Assembly (NCBI GenBank): GCA_963696625.1
Contig: CAVOKZ010000046.1
Coordinates: 59,621-123,620 of the forward strand
Reading direction: 5' to 3'
Source: JAWVFN01 sp963696625
GTDB lineage: Bacteria; Actinomycetota; Thermoleophilia; Solirubrobacterales; 70-9
DNA length: 64,000 nt
The position numbers and the translations under genes are program-made. Shown one piece after another: positions 34,018 to 43,385 of the stretch; position 1 is the stretch's first letter, and every line of letters starts with the position of its first letter. The notes below the pieces were generated by a model. It made no database searches. It saw only the letters and a program-made list of their open reading frames with translations, and was not told the DNA's origin.

Positions 34018-35705
34018 GGCTCCGTCTCGCGGTCGCGGGCATCGCCGCGATCGCCGCCCTGGCGGCCCCCGCCGCGGCTTCGGCGGCGCCCGACCCCGCC
34101 GATCAGCCGCCGCTCGGGGGGGAACCGATCCCGCCGCTCGTGCACCAGACACCCGGGCTGCCGGCGCCCGCGGGCTTCTCGCTTACGCCGGCCGACGCGG
34201 TCGCGATCGCCAATCGCACAGAGGCCGTGCGCGACGAGGGCGGCGGGCTCGAGGCCTTGGTCGGCACTCGCGGCGACGACCGCTGGCAGGTCAGCTACTT
34301 CGACTCCGGGCACGTCGAGCGGGCGCGGGTGATCGTCGCCGACCCGAGCGGGGCGGTGGTCGAATCGCTGACCGGCCACCAGGTCGATACGCCGCTCGCC
34401 CGCGGCTACCCCGGCGCCGTCGCCGGGATCGCCAACCGGATCTACGTCTGGCTGCCGCTCTGCCTGCTGTTCCTGGCGCCGTTCTTCGACCCCCGGCGGC
34501 CGTTCCGCCTGCTCCACCTCGACCTGCTGGTGATGCTCTCGTTCGGCGTCTCGCAGATCTTCTTCAACCGCGGCGAGATCGGGGTCTCGGTCCCGCTCGT
34601 GTATCCGGTGCTCGCCTACCTGTTCGTGCGCATGCTCGCGGCCGGGTTTCGCCGCGACGGCGAGCGCGAGCGCCGCGACAGGCTCATCCCCTGGGCGCCC
34701 GCCTGGCTGCTGGTAGCGGCGATCGCCGTGCTGGTCGTCTTCCGCGTCGGCGTAAGCGTCGCCGAGGACAACGTAATCGACGTCGGCTACGCGGGCGTGA
34801 TCGGCGCCGAGCGCATCGCCCACGGCGAAGACCTCTACGACGCCGACTACTGGCGCACGACCCAGGTCCGCGGCGACGTCTACGGCCCCGTCGACTACCT
34901 CGCCTACGTTCCCTTCGAGGCGGCCTTTCCCTGGAGCGGCCACTGGGACGACCTGCACGCTGCCCGAGCGGCGGCGATCGCCTTCGACCTGCTCACCGCG
35001 CTGCTGCTTCTCCTCCTCGGCCGCCGGCTGCGCGCCGGGCCGGAGGGGCGGACGCTGGGGCTCGCCCTCTGCTTCGCCTGGCTCGCCTACCCCTACACGC
35101 TGTTCACGCTCGATTCGGGCTTCAACGACTCGCTCGTCGCGATGTTCGGAGTCGCCACCCTGCTCGCCTTCTCCTCGGCCGCCGGCCGCGGCGTGCTCAC
35201 CGCCCTCGGCGGACTTGCAAAGTTCGGCTCGCTGGCGTTGGCGCCGCTGTTCGCCGCGGGCGACGGTGAGCGCCGCACCCGCCAGATCGTCGCCTTCTCG
35301 GTCGCCTTCGCGGTGACGGCGGCGGTCCTCTTCTTGCCCTTCGTCCCCGACGGCGGCCTGCACGAGATGTATGACCGCTCGTTCGGCTACCAGGCCTCGC
35401 GGCCGTCTGCCTTCAGCATCTGGGGCCAGGCGCCCTCGCTCGGCTGGCTCCAGGACGTGGTCAAGGTCGCCTCGGTCGCCCTCGCAGTGCTCGTCGCCTT
35501 CGTCCCCAGGCGGCGCAGCGTCTTCGCAGTCGCCGCGCTCGGCGCCGCGGTGCTGATCGTGCTCCAGGTCGCGGCCACGCACTGGCTCTACCCGTACGCG
35601 GTCTGGTTCGCCCCGTTCGTGTTCGTGAGCCTGTTTTCCGCCTACAGGGGAGAAATCTCGGTCGGGGACGGGTCTTCCAGACCTGTCCCCGATCACACTT
35701 CTTAG
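34014..35705 (+). CDS. Polytopic membrane protein with N-terminal extracytoplasmic domain
   Basis: 563 aa, GTG start overlapping the previous stop. A signal peptide (ending ASAAP) is followed by an extracytoplasmic domain of ~120 residues with a PepSY-like feel (RWQVSYFDSGHVERARVIVA). About ten membrane helices follow, with an acidic loop motif HGEDLYDADYWRTTQVRGDV between helices, reminiscent of GT-C/GT87-type mannosyltransferases (YGPVDYL). The last 13 codons overlap a strong hairpin (35663-35691), so the C-terminus VGDGSSRPVPDHTS is hairpin-encoded. A glycosyltransferase function is inference. Confidence 0.6.
   Translation: MRLRLAVAGIAAIAALAAPAAASAAPDPADQPPLGGEPIPPLVHQTPGLPAPAGFSLTPADAVAIANRTEAVRDEGGGLEALVGTRGDDRWQVSYFDSGHVERARVIVADPSGAVVESLTGHQVDTPLARGYPGAVAGIANRIYVWLPLCLLFLAPFFDPRRPFRLLHLDLLVMLSFGVSQIFFNRGEIGVSVPLVYPVLAYLFVRMLAAGFRRDGERERRDRLIPWAPAWLLVAAIAVLVVFRVGVSVAEDNVIDVGYAGVIGAERIAHGEDLYDADYWRTTQVRGDVYGPVDYLAYVPFEAAFPWSGHWDDLHAARAAAIAFDLLTALLLLLLGRRLRAGPEGRTLGLALCFAWLAYPYTLFTLDSGFNDSLVAMFGVATLLAFSSAAGRGVLTALGGLAKFGSLALAPLFAAGDGERRTRQIVAFSVAFAVTAAVLFLPFVPDGGLHEMYDRSFGYQASRPSAFSIWGQAPSLGWLQDVVKVASVALAVLVAFVPRRRSVFAVAALGAAVLIVLQVAATHWLYPYAVWFAPFVFVSLFSAYRGEISVGDGSSRPVPDHTS
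35663..35691 (+). terminator. Hairpin (terminator or REP-like) at a gene end
   Basis: CGGGGACGGGTCT pairs with AGACCTGTCCCCG (13 bp with one G-T) around a TCC loop. It lies inside the last codons of the upstream gene and is followed by ATCACACTTCTTA. Confidence 0.55.
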
Positions 35706-35774
35706 ACCGAGCGGCACCAACCTTTCGACATCTGGATAACGACGAAATCCCCTGCTGAGCGGAGAATTCGGCGT

Positions 35775-36554
35775 GTGCAGAACCGACACATCGTGGCCTT
35801 GGGCGGCGGCGGCTTCTCGATGGAGTCGGGTAATCCGCTGCTCGACGACTTCGCGCTCTCGCTGACCGGCTCCGAGGAGCCGCGGGTCTGCTTCATGCCG
35901 ACCGCGAGCGGCGACGCCGACCACTACATCGTGCGCTTCTACAACGCATTCCGCGAATGCTCGAGGCCCTCGCACGTGTCGCTGTTCAGACGCGAACGCG
36001 GCGCCGGCGAGCTGCGCGAGCACCTGCTCTCCCAGGACATGATCTACGTCGGGGGCGGCAGCGTGATCAGCCTGCTCGGCACCTGGCGGGCCCACGGGAT
36101 CGATGAGATCATCCGCGAGGCGTGGGAGCGGGGAATCGTCCTCTGCGGCCTCAGCGCCGGCTCGCTCTGCTGGTTCGCCGAGGCGCTGACCGGATTCCAC
36201 GGCGAGTGCAGCCGGGTCGAGGGGCTCGGGCTGCTGCCGTTCAGCAACACGGTGCACTACGACGCCGAGCCCAGCCGCCGCTCGTCCTTTCGCCGGGCGC
36301 TGCTCGAGGGGATGTGCCCGGGCTATGCGGCCGAGGACGGTGCGGCACTGCACTTCTGCGGCACCGAGCTGGCCCAGGTCGTCGCGTCGCGTCCCAACGC
36401 GCGGGCCTACAGGCTCAGTGCGTCGGAGGGCCGCGTGATCGAAACGCGACTCGCGACCCGCTACCTCGACTGCGACGCGACACCGCTGCCGCTGCCGGGC
36501 TCGATCTCGGGCGACTCCGAGACGAGCACGACCGGCGTCGTCACCGCTGCGTGA
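35775..36554 (+). CDS. Peptidase S51 (dipeptidase E-like), first copy
   Basis: 259 aa, GTG start. S51 features: an N-terminal GGGGFSMESGNP, PRVCFMPTASGD, the YVGGGSVISLLGTWRAHGID segment, and the nucleophile elbow GLSAGSLCWF with the catalytic Ser near residue 127. A following His is found in NTVHYDAEP. Dipeptidase E cleaves Asp-X dipeptides; related members process cyanophycin dipeptides. It is 15 bp upstream of a paralog, so the pair arose by tandem duplication. Confidence 0.82.
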   Translation: MQNRHIVALGGGGFSMESGNPLLDDFALSLTGSEEPRVCFMPTASGDADHYIVRFYNAFRECSRPSHVSLFRRERGAGELREHLLSQDMIYVGGGSVISLLGTWRAHGIDEIIREAWERGIVLCGLSAGSLCWFAEALTGFHGECSRVEGLGLLPFSNTVHYDAEPSRRSSFRRALLEGMCPGYAAEDGAALHFCGTELAQVVASRPNARAYRLSASEGRVIETRLATRYLDCDATPLPLPGSISGDSETSTTGVVTAA

Positions 36555-36568
36555 CAATAGGCCCGCCG

Positions 36569-37393
36569 ATGAGCACCACCCGACGAGTACTCGCCATGGG
36601 CGGCCACGACTTCGACCGCAAGCCCGGGAACCAGGCGCTCTGCGACAAGATCGTCGAGCTCTCGGGCGAATCGCAGCCGCGGATCTGCCTGCTGCCGACC
36701 GCGAGCGGCGATCCGCACGAGCAGATCGGGCGCTTTCGCCGCGCCTTCGGTGAGCGCGGCTGCGATCCGTCGGAGATCGCGCTGTTCCGGCTCGGCGCCG
36801 AGCCGGTCGAGCTGCGCGCCCACCTGCTCGGCCAGGACGCGATCTACGTCTCCGGCGGCAGCCTCGTCAACCTGCTCGCGATCTGGCGCGCCCACGGCAT
36901 CGACCGCATCCTGCGCGAGGCGTGGGAGGCGGGGATCCTGATCGCCGGTCAGAGCGCCGGGGCGATGTGCTGGTTCGAAGCGGGGGTGACCAAGTCCTCG
37001 GGCCTGCCGGTGGTCGCCAACGGCATGCGCCTGCTGCCGGGCAGCGCCAGCGTCCACTACCACGCCGAGCCCGACCGCCGCGCCGTCTACCTGGAGGCGG
37101 TCGCCGCGGGGACCGTTCCCACCGGTTTCGGCCTCGACGACCAGGCCGGGGTGCTGATCGAGGACGAGGAGCCGGTCGCCGCCTACTCGGCCCGCGACGG
37201 GGCCGGCGTCTGGCGGGTCTTCGCCGAGAACGGCGGCGCCGAGGAGGAGCCGGTCGAGGCCGAGGAGATCCGCGACCGCGAGGCGCCGATCGGCGAGATC
37301 CCCGCCGAGATCATCGAGCTGCGCCAGACGCTCGAGACTCGCGCCCCACAGCGGCGGGGCGGGCGGTTGGGCTCAGGCCCAGGCCGGGTCTAG
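36569..37393 (+). CDS. Peptidase S51 (dipeptidase E-like), second copy
   Basis: 274 aa from ATG 36569. Paralogous with the preceding gene: PRICLLPTASGDP, DAIYVSGGSLVNLLAIWRAH, nucleophile elbow GQSAGAMCWF and SASVHYHAEPDRR. It differs by a longer acidic C-terminus (EEEPVEAEEIRDREAPIGEI). Substrate preference probably diverged. Its stop codon and that of the convergent ferritin gene both lie in a small palindrome (37389-37403). Confidence 0.82.
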   Translation: MSTTRRVLAMGGHDFDRKPGNQALCDKIVELSGESQPRICLLPTASGDPHEQIGRFRRAFGERGCDPSEIALFRLGAEPVELRAHLLGQDAIYVSGGSLVNLLAIWRAHGIDRILREAWEAGILIAGQSAGAMCWFEAGVTKSSGLPVVANGMRLLPGSASVHYHAEPDRRAVYLEAVAAGTVPTGFGLDDQAGVLIEDEEPVAAYSARDGAGVWRVFAENGGAEEEPVEAEEIRDREAPIGEIPAEIIELRQTLETRAPQRRGGRLGSGPGRV

Positions 37394-37398
37394 CTAAG

Positions 37399-37929
37399 CT
37401 AGAGCGCCCCGCCCGCGGCGGGCGGCGCGGTGGCGTCGCCGCCCTCGTCGCCGATCTGCTCGCGGGCCAGGTATTCCTCGCCGTGCAGCGGGTCGTCCTT
37501 GGCGCGCTCGACGACGGCGTGCAGGTCGGTCATCGCGGAGACCTCCTCGACCTGCTCCTTGATGAACCACTGGAGGAACTGCTCGCCCGAGTAGTTGTGC
37601 GTCTCGCGGGCCAGCTTGAACAGGTCCTCGATCTCCCTGCCGACCTCCTTCTCCTGTTCGAGCGCCATCGAGACCGGGGCGACGATGTCGGCGAAGTTGA
37701 GCTTCGGGCCGTCGACCGCAGGGATCACGACATCCTGGTTGGTGTCGAGCAGGTACTGGACCATCATCATCGCGTGGTTTCGCTCCTCGACGGCCTGGCG
37801 GTAGAAGAAGGCGGCGAGCTGCGGCAGGGTCTCGGCGTCGTAGTAGACGGCGGCCGCGATGTACTGGTGCGACGCCGCGAACTCGTTGGCGATCTGCTTG
37901 TTGAGCGCTGCTGCGAAGTCCTCTGCCAT
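37399..37929 (-). CDS. Ferritin-like iron storage protein
   Basis: 176 aa, ferritin length. The four-helix bundle has the di-iron ligands of non-heme ferritin: NEFAASHQYIAAAVYYD with an early Glu, RQAVEERNHAMMM carrying E-x2-H, and a later helix with SMALEQEKEV and FLQWFIKEQVEEV. It oxidises and stores iron in a 24-mer shell. The C-terminal ~20 residues are acidic and disordered. It starts 10 bp after the enolase-superfamily gene, probably in the same transcript. Confidence 0.92.
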   Translation of the reverse strand: MAEDFAAALNKQIANEFAASHQYIAAAVYYDAETLPQLAAFFYRQAVEERNHAMMMVQYLLDTNQDVVIPAVDGPKLNFADIVAPVSMALEQEKEVGREIEDLFKLARETHNYSGEQFLQWFIKEQVEEVSAMTDLHAVVERAKDDPLHGEEYLAREQIGDEGGDATAPPAAGGAL

Positions 37930-37939
37930 CGCCTAGACC

Positions 37940-39025
37940 CTATCCATCGCGGCGAAAGCCGGTCGGCGCGGGCTTCGGGTCGAGCGGGCTGGTCTCGAGC
38001 CCCGGTTTGGTCGCCTTGGCCGGGTCGTTGTAGCCCGAGGGCGCGGTGTCGTTCGGCGTGTCCGGATGGAAGACAGCGGCGAGGTACTGGATGTGCCCGC
38101 GCCCGACGCTGAGCTCGGTCTGGCCGCCGCCGTAGGCGCCGATGTCGTTGGCCTCGCAGTAGTCGTAGCCCTCGAACAGCGCGCTCAGCGGCCCGAAGCG
38201 CGAGGGCTTGATGTTGACCATCTTCGGCCGCCACGGCTGGGCCTCGATGTCGGCGACCGAGTGGATCACCGCGTCCCAGGTGACGCGGTCGGCGACGGGG
38301 TCGAGAATCGGCTTGGTCTCCTCGGTGACGTCGGGATCCTCGAGCCAGGCCTCAGGGAAGGCCTCGATCAGCTTCGCGTAGAGCTCGGGGTCGGTGTCGA
38401 CGTCCACCGGCGTGTCCTTGTACTGGCCCTTGAGGTCGAGCGAGTCGACGGCGCCGGTCCCGACCAGCTGCGCGATCAGCTCGTCGGTCCAGTCGTTGGT
38501 CGGGTCGAGCTTGAAGCGGAGGCCGGGATAGGCCTCGAGCCGTGCCTTCAGGGGCTCGATCGAAGAAGGCTCGGGCTCGAGATCGGGGTCGGGGTCGAAC
38601 GGCGCCAATCGCATCGAGCAGACGAAGGTGACCGGCTTCGGCTCTCGCTCGAGCACCTCCCACAGCGGCTTGCCCGCCTGGCGCAGGGCGAGGTCGAGCG
38701 CCGCCGACTCGAAGGCCCAGCGGCGGTAGTTGACCGACACCTCGCGCTCGGGCGGCTCGGGGAAGAGCGGCAGCCCTTCGAGCTTCTTCGAGAAGGAGTC
38801 GATCGTGTACTCACCTGCGAGGTCGAGCACCGGGCCGGCGTCGCGCAGCGCGATGTGGTCGAGCCCCTCGTAGACGACGTCCTCGCCGATGCCCTGCTCG
38901 CCACCGCCGTTGATCTTGATGTCGGTCGTCAGCCGCTCGAAGGTGCCGAGGCTGAGGTCGTGGCCTTCGAGCTCATAGGACTCGATGGTCAGCGGCAGAT
39001 CGGCGATCTTCTCGTAGCTGGACAC
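37940..39025 (-). CDS. Enolase-superfamily enzyme (muconate-lactonizing-like)
   Basis: 361 aa. An N-terminal capping domain with an invariant-type hydrophobic start (LTIESYELEG) and a TIM-barrel C-terminal domain with LRFKLDPTNDWTDELIAQLV, SLDLKGQY, EAWLEDPDV (metal Glu/Asp), VNIKPSRFG and GGGQTELSVGRG. The Lys in KLDP and acidic residues at strand ends match the enolase superfamily, whose members abstract an alpha proton next to a carboxylate. The specific reaction is not decided. Located upstream of ferritin without evident functional link. Confidence 0.75.
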   Translation of the reverse strand: MSSYEKIADLPLTIESYELEGHDLSLGTFERLTTDIKINGGGEQGIGEDVVYEGLDHIALRDAGPVLDLAGEYTIDSFSKKLEGLPLFPEPPEREVSVNYRRWAFESAALDLALRQAGKPLWEVLEREPKPVTFVCSMRLAPFDPDPDLEPEPSSIEPLKARLEAYPGLRFKLDPTNDWTDELIAQLVGTGAVDSLDLKGQYKDTPVDVDTDPELYAKLIEAFPEAWLEDPDVTEETKPILDPVADRVTWDAVIHSVADIEAQPWRPKMVNIKPSRFGPLSALFEGYDYCEANDIGAYGGGQTELSVGRGHIQYLAAVFHPDTPNDTAPSGYNDPAKATKPGLETSPLDPKPAPTGFRRDG

Positions 39026-39294
39026 GGCGGCTGAGCCTAGTAGATCGGATGTGCGGGCAACTCACCCTCTGTGCGCCGTAAGGGGACATAGGCTGGCCGC
39101 CAGGGCATCCTTCTACCCCCGACAGCGATCGCATGATCGCGGGTGCGCTCGAAGGCCCGGCCGCGATTTCCTTCCTGCTGTTCTCGACCACCCTCGCCGG
39201 GGCCTGCGCAAGGCTCACGGCGTGACCGGCTGCGCCTCGGCGCTCAGCTACGCCGCCGGGATCTCAAGGTGAAGACCGTGGTTACGCGGGCAGC

Positions 39295-40419
39295 CTAGGA
39301 AACGGGCGGGCGCAGCGACCCGACCGTCGGCTGGCTGAACAGCAGCTTCATCGACGTGTCGGAGGCGAAGAAGAAGAAGGTCCCCTGGCCCGCGGCGAGG
39401 CCCGCGGCCACGCACTGGTCGGCGCGTGTGGCCGAGGTCGCGGTGATCGGCAGCGAGCTGCCCGGGGTCGGGACGTCGGTGAACGAGATCTGCACGGCGA
39501 GGTTGTTGGTGTTCGGCTGCGCCGCCTTCTTGATCTTGACCCGCTTCGGGATCCTCTTCTTGATCACCTTCCTGCCCTTGCGGATCTTCTTCTTGCGGTA
39601 CTTGATCCGGAACTTGTACTGGTCCTTGAGCCCGGCGATCTTGCCGGCGAAGGCCTTTGCGCCGCCCGTGCACGACTCCTGGGTCTGCACGCTCTGAAGC
39701 CCGAGGTGGCGGGCGCCGAGGCGGGTGTTGAAAGCATCAGTGGTCTGGGCGATCTGGCCGTAGTTCCAGTTCGGCTGGACGTAGGGAGCCGTGCCGACAC
39801 GGGTGCCGACTCCGGTCGGCGCCAGGGTGGCGTTGACCTGGCCGAGGAAGTAGCCGATGCGGCTGAGGTTGGGCCGGAAGTTGTTCGTGAACGGCGGGAT
39901 CGCAACGCCCTGCGACTGAGCCTGCTGCCAGTCCTCGGGCTCGTAGTCGAGCATGATCGCGTACATGTAGGAAGGCGAGTTGACCAGCGTCCCGAGGAAA
40001 CCCGGGAGGGATCCATTGGGGCTGAGGCCGTTGAGCGAGATGATCCGGTTGCAGGGGAAGGCGGCCCTCAGCGAGGCGGCGATCTGCTCGGCGACGGCCG
40101 GCGTGGTCTGCGAGAAGCGGCTGTTGATCACGAAGATGTCCTGCTGGCGGATCCGCCCGCCGAGGCCGCCGGTCGCCGAGTTGAAGTTGGTGTAGGTCTT
40201 CACGTTGTCCATCTGGTTGATGCGGATCATCATCGTGAAGTTGCCGCCGCTGTTGGTGAAGCTGCCGGGCAGCGGCGCACAGCTGTCGCGCTTACCGGTG
40301 CCGGCGCCGCCGGTCGCCGCCGACGCCGGGACCACCGCGATCAGCGCAGCGCAGATCAGCGCGGCCGCGCCGATAAGCGCACCGCGGGCCCACGCGGACG
40401 AATTGAGGCGTCCTGCCAT
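39295..40419 (-). CDS. Secreted hypothetical protein with Lys/Arg-rich segment
   Basis: 374 aa from ATG 40419; GTG 40428 is an alternative. The signal peptide is a hydrophobic stretch ending PASAATGG. The mature part is Asn/Gln/Thr-rich with a segment MYAIMLDYEPEDWQ whose D-x-E spacing resembles glycoside-hydrolase-like barrels, though nothing else confirms this. Residues ~255-290 are extremely basic (RKKKIRKGRKVIKKR). Single gene upstream of a 269-bp gap (39026-39294) in which I see no gene. Unknown function. Confidence 0.5.
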   Translation of the reverse strand: MAGRLNSSAWARGALIGAAALICAALIAVVPASAATGGAGTGKRDSCAPLPGSFTNSGGNFTMMIRINQMDNVKTYTNFNSATGGLGGRIRQQDIFVINSRFSQTTPAVAEQIAASLRAAFPCNRIISLNGLSPNGSLPGFLGTLVNSPSYMYAIMLDYEPEDWQQAQSQGVAIPPFTNNFRPNLSRIGYFLGQVNATLAPTGVGTRVGTAPYVQPNWNYGQIAQTTDAFNTRLGARHLGLQSVQTQESCTGGAKAFAGKIAGLKDQYKFRIKYRKKKIRKGRKVIKKRIPKRVKIKKAAQPNTNNLAVQISFTDVPTPGSSLPITATSATRADQCVAAGLAAGQGTFFFFASDTSMKLLFSQPTVGSLRPPVS

Positions 40420-40476
40420 CTCCCTCACCGTAACCGCGCCCCCCGGGCGAAGTTGCGGGATTCCTTTCAGTCGCGC

Positions 40477-41295
40477 CTAGGCCGCCCGTGCGTTCATCGC
40501 CTCGGCGCGCCGCTGCTGCACGAGGACGGCGGCGATCGCGAGCACGGTGACGGCGAACAGCATCGTCGCCAGCACGTTGACCTGGACCGGGATCCCGCGG
40601 AGGCTGGCGCCGAAGATGTAGAGGGGAAAGGTGACCGTCGTGCCGGAGTTGAAGTTGGAGATCACGAAGTCGTCGATCGAGAGCGCGAAGGCGAGCAGCG
40701 CCGCGGCGATGATGCCGGGGGCGAGGAGCGGCAGCGTCACCAGCCGGAAGGTCGTCAGCGGTGTCGCGCCGAGGTCCTGCGCCGCCTCCTCGAGGCTGCG
40801 GTCGAAGCCGATCAGGCGCGATCTGACCACGACAACCACGAAGCTGATCGAGAACATGATGTGGGCGACGACCAGGGTGCCGAAGCCGAGGTCGAAGACG
40901 CTGTTGAACGGCGGCGTCAGGAACATCGACAGCAGCGCCGCGCCGATCACGATCTCCGGCGTGGCCATCGGCAGGATGATCAGCAGGTTGGTCGCGCGCC
41001 GCCCGAAGAACTTGTGGCGGACGAGGGCGAGCGCCATCAGGGTCCCGATCGCGGTCGAGATGATCGTCGAGATCGCCGCCAGCTTGAGGCTGGTCAGCAT
41101 CGAGTCGTTGACAGCCTCGTCGCCGAATGCGTGCTTCCAGTAGTCGAGGGTGAAGCTGTCCCAGACGAAGTCGAGCTCGCCCTTCGCGTTGCCCTGGTCG
41201 AACGAGAAGAGGATGATCACGAAGATCGGCACCAGCATGTAGAGAACGGCGAGCCCGGCGAAGATCAGAATCCCGTTCCTGCGCAGCCAGCTCAC
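40477..41295 (-). CDS. potC: Spermidine/putrescine ABC permease, PotC-type (set 1)
   Basis: 272 aa from GTG 41295, overlapping the PotB stop (GTGA). Six membrane helices. The EAA loop that contacts the ATPase is LEEAAQDLGATPLTTFRLVTLP. It is one half of the membrane channel, importing polyamine with PotB, PotA and PotD encoded just upstream. The conserved ending LSIDDFVISNF is typical of PotC. Last gene of the first transporter operon. Confidence 0.9.
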   Translation of the reverse strand: MSWLRRNGILIFAGLAVLYMLVPIFVIILFSFDQGNAKGELDFVWDSFTLDYWKHAFGDEAVNDSMLTSLKLAAISTIISTAIGTLMALALVRHKFFGRRATNLLIILPMATPEIVIGAALLSMFLTPPFNSVFDLGFGTLVVAHIMFSISFVVVVVRSRLIGFDRSLEEAAQDLGATPLTTFRLVTLPLLAPGIIAAALLAFALSIDDFVISNFNSGTTVTFPLYIFGASLRGIPVQVNVLATMLFAVTVLAIAAVLVQQRRAEAMNARAA

Positions 41296-42191
41296 GTGCG
41301 CTCCTCCTCGTCGCCCATGAACGCACCGGTCCCGGCGAAGCGCAGATAGACGAGGACCACGGCGATGATCGCCGCCATCATCACGAACGAGAGCGCCGCC
41401 GCCTCCGGATAGTTGCGCTGCTCGAGGTAGAGGGACTGGATCACGTTGCCGATCATCGCCGTGCCGGTGCCGCCGAGCAGCTCGGCGTTGATGTAGTCGC
41501 CGACCGCGGGGATGAAGGTGAGCAGCACGCCGGCGACGATCCCCGGCGCGGTGATCGGCAGGGTCACCCGCCAGAAGGTCTGGGCGGCCGACCCGTAGAG
41601 ATCCTTGCCCGCCTCGATGAGCGAGGTGTCGAGCCGCTCGAGGCTCGCGTAGATCGGCAGGATCATGAACGGCAGGAAGTTGTAGGTGAGGCCGGCGATC
41701 ACGGCGCCGCTGGTGGCGAGCACGTGCCCGTCCTGAGGCACGAGTTGGAGGAACTCGAGGACGCTGACGGCGGGGCTTTCGTCGGAGAGGATCGTCTTCC
41801 AGGCGATCGTGCGGATCAGGTACGTGGTGAAGAAGGGCGCCACCACCGCGAACAGCAGCAGCAGCTTCCAGCGGCCCGCACGCAGCGCGATCGCGTACGC
41901 CAGCGGATACGCGATCAGCAGCGCGAACAGCGTCGCGGCCCCCGCGTAGTAGAAGGAGCGCACGAACTGGTCGGTGTGGCCCGAGATCGCATCGCTGTAG
42001 TTCGAGATCTCGAACGCCGACTGAAAGCCTTCGGTGAACGTGCCGGTGCGCAGCGAGAGCTCGCCCATGAAGTACATCGGGATGACGAAGAAGAGCGCCA
42101 GCCACAGGGCGCCCGGCAAGAGCAGCCAATAGGGGATGGTTCGCCGGCGGAGAGCCACCGAATGCCGCGATGTTCTCTCCGCCGGCGCCAT
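41292..42191 (-). CDS. potB: Spermidine/putrescine ABC permease, PotB-type (set 1)
   Basis: 299 aa from ATG 42191, 8 bp after the potD stop. Six membrane helices after a basic N-terminus (LRRRTIPYWLLLPGALWLAL). The EAA loop is LIEAGKDLYGSAAQTFWRVT, and the FIPAVGDYINAELLGG segment matches PotB. It pairs with PotC to form the translocation path. Confidence 0.9.
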   Translation of the reverse strand: MAPAERTSRHSVALRRRTIPYWLLLPGALWLALFFVIPMYFMGELSLRTGTFTEGFQSAFEISNYSDAISGHTDQFVRSFYYAGAATLFALLIAYPLAYAIALRAGRWKLLLLFAVVAPFFTTYLIRTIAWKTILSDESPAVSVLEFLQLVPQDGHVLATSGAVIAGLTYNFLPFMILPIYASLERLDTSLIEAGKDLYGSAAQTFWRVTLPITAPGIVAGVLLTFIPAVGDYINAELLGGTGTAMIGNVIQSLYLEQRNYPEAAALSFVMMAAIIAVVLVYLRFAGTGAFMGDEEERT

Positions 42192-42199
42192 CCCCCGGC

Positions 42200-43351
42200 T
42201 CAGTCGGTGATCACGTTCTGGAAGGCCTCGGTGACCTCTTGAACTTCCGCCTCGCTTCCGGGCGGGTTCGGCTGAGTCGAGCAATCAGCGGTGAACTCGT
42301 CGGTCGGGAAGATCAGCTGACTCTCAGCCGCCTTCGGATCCGTCTTGGCGAGTTCCTCCTGAACGCCCTTGACCGGCGTCACGTACTGGACGTACGACGC
42401 GATCGGGGCCTGGATCGCCGGGTCGTAGACGAAGTCCGCCCACGCCAGCGCCGCTGCCGTGTTCGGCGCCCCGACCGGGATCACCATGTTGTCCGACCAG
42501 ATGATGCAGCCCTGGGTCGGCATCCGCCACTCGACGTCCTCGTTGTCGATCAGGCCGATGTCTCCCGACCATCCGATCGCCGCGACCACGTTGTTGTTGG
42601 TCAGGTCCTGCACGTAGTCGTTGCCGGTGAAGCGGCGCAGCTGGCCTGAGTCGACGGCCTGCTGGAGCTTGTCGATCTCGGTCAGCCACTCTTCCTTGGT
42701 CGCCTCGGCGGGGTCGATCCCGTCGGCCTTCAGCATCAGCGGCACGGTGTCGCGCATCTCGGTCAGCACGGTCACCTTGCCCTTGTACTTCGGGTCGAAG
42801 AGGTCGTTGACCGACTGCACGTCGGGCGCCAGCTTCGTGTTGACGAGCAACCCGGTCATACCGGTCTGCCAGGGGATCGAGTAGCTGCGGTCCGGATCGA
42901 AGGCCGGGCTACGCAGGTCGTCGCGCAGGTTGGCCTCGACGTTGGGCACGTCGGCGTAGTCGATGTCCTGGAGATAGCCCAGGTCGTGCATCTGCTTCGC
43001 CATCCAGTCGGTGACGACGAACATGCTGCGACCGCCGGACTCGCCGTTGGCGAGCTGTGGCTGGACCTTGCCGAAGAACTCCGCGTTGTCGTTGACGTCT
43101 TCGACGTAGTCGACCGTGGTCCCCGGGTACTTGGCCTCGAACTTCGAGATCGTGTTGCCATCACCCTTGTCGATGTATCCGGGCCAGGTCGAGATCGCGA
43201 GCTCGCCGGTTACCGGCCCCGGCTTGGCGGTCTCGGTCGCGTTGTCGCTTGCGCCTCCGACGTCGTCGTCTCCCCCGCAGGCGACGAGCCCCAGTGCCGC
43301 CGCCATGGTGACGGCGGCCAAACAGATCCTGGTGATCGCTCTCTTCGTCAC
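42200..43351 (-). CDS. potD: Polyamine-binding lipoprotein, PotD-type (set 1)
   Basis: 383 aa. Lipoprotein signal peptide with lipobox LVAC (Cys ~25). The mature part has the PotD features STWPGYIDKGDGNTISKFEA, a central YSIPWQTGMTGLLVNTKLAP and WSDNMVIPVGAPN. It captures polyamine outside the membrane and hands it to PotBC. Acidic residues in the Asp/Glu-rich cleft are expected to bind the amino groups. It lies 34 bp after potA in the operon potA-potD-potB-potC. Confidence 0.9.
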   Translation of the reverse strand: MTKRAITRICLAAVTMAAALGLVACGGDDDVGGASDNATETAKPGPVTGELAISTWPGYIDKGDGNTISKFEAKYPGTTVDYVEDVNDNAEFFGKVQPQLANGESGGRSMFVVTDWMAKQMHDLGYLQDIDYADVPNVEANLRDDLRSPAFDPDRSYSIPWQTGMTGLLVNTKLAPDVQSVNDLFDPKYKGKVTVLTEMRDTVPLMLKADGIDPAEATKEEWLTEIDKLQQAVDSGQLRRFTGNDYVQDLTNNNVVAAIGWSGDIGLIDNEDVEWRMPTQGCIIWSDNMVIPVGAPNTAAALAWADFVYDPAIQAPIASYVQYVTPVKGVQEELAKTDPKAAESQLIFPTDEFTADCSTQPNPPGSEAEVQEVTEAFQNVITD

Positions 43352-43385
43352 GTCAGCACTCCTTCAATCGTGGTTGTCGGCTGTT

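Noticed and set aside
33666..36557. A 963-codon minus-strand ORF opposite the exonuclease, membrane protein and peptidase genes
   Set aside because: It mirrors well-supported plus-strand genes codon for codon and has Arg/Gly/Asp-rich low-complexity content, the usual antisense artefact of high-GC DNA.
37389..37403. The palindrome TCTAGCTAAGCTAGA as an operator
   Set aside because: It merely holds the stop codons of two convergent genes and is too short and poorly placed for regulation; at most a weak bidirectional terminator.
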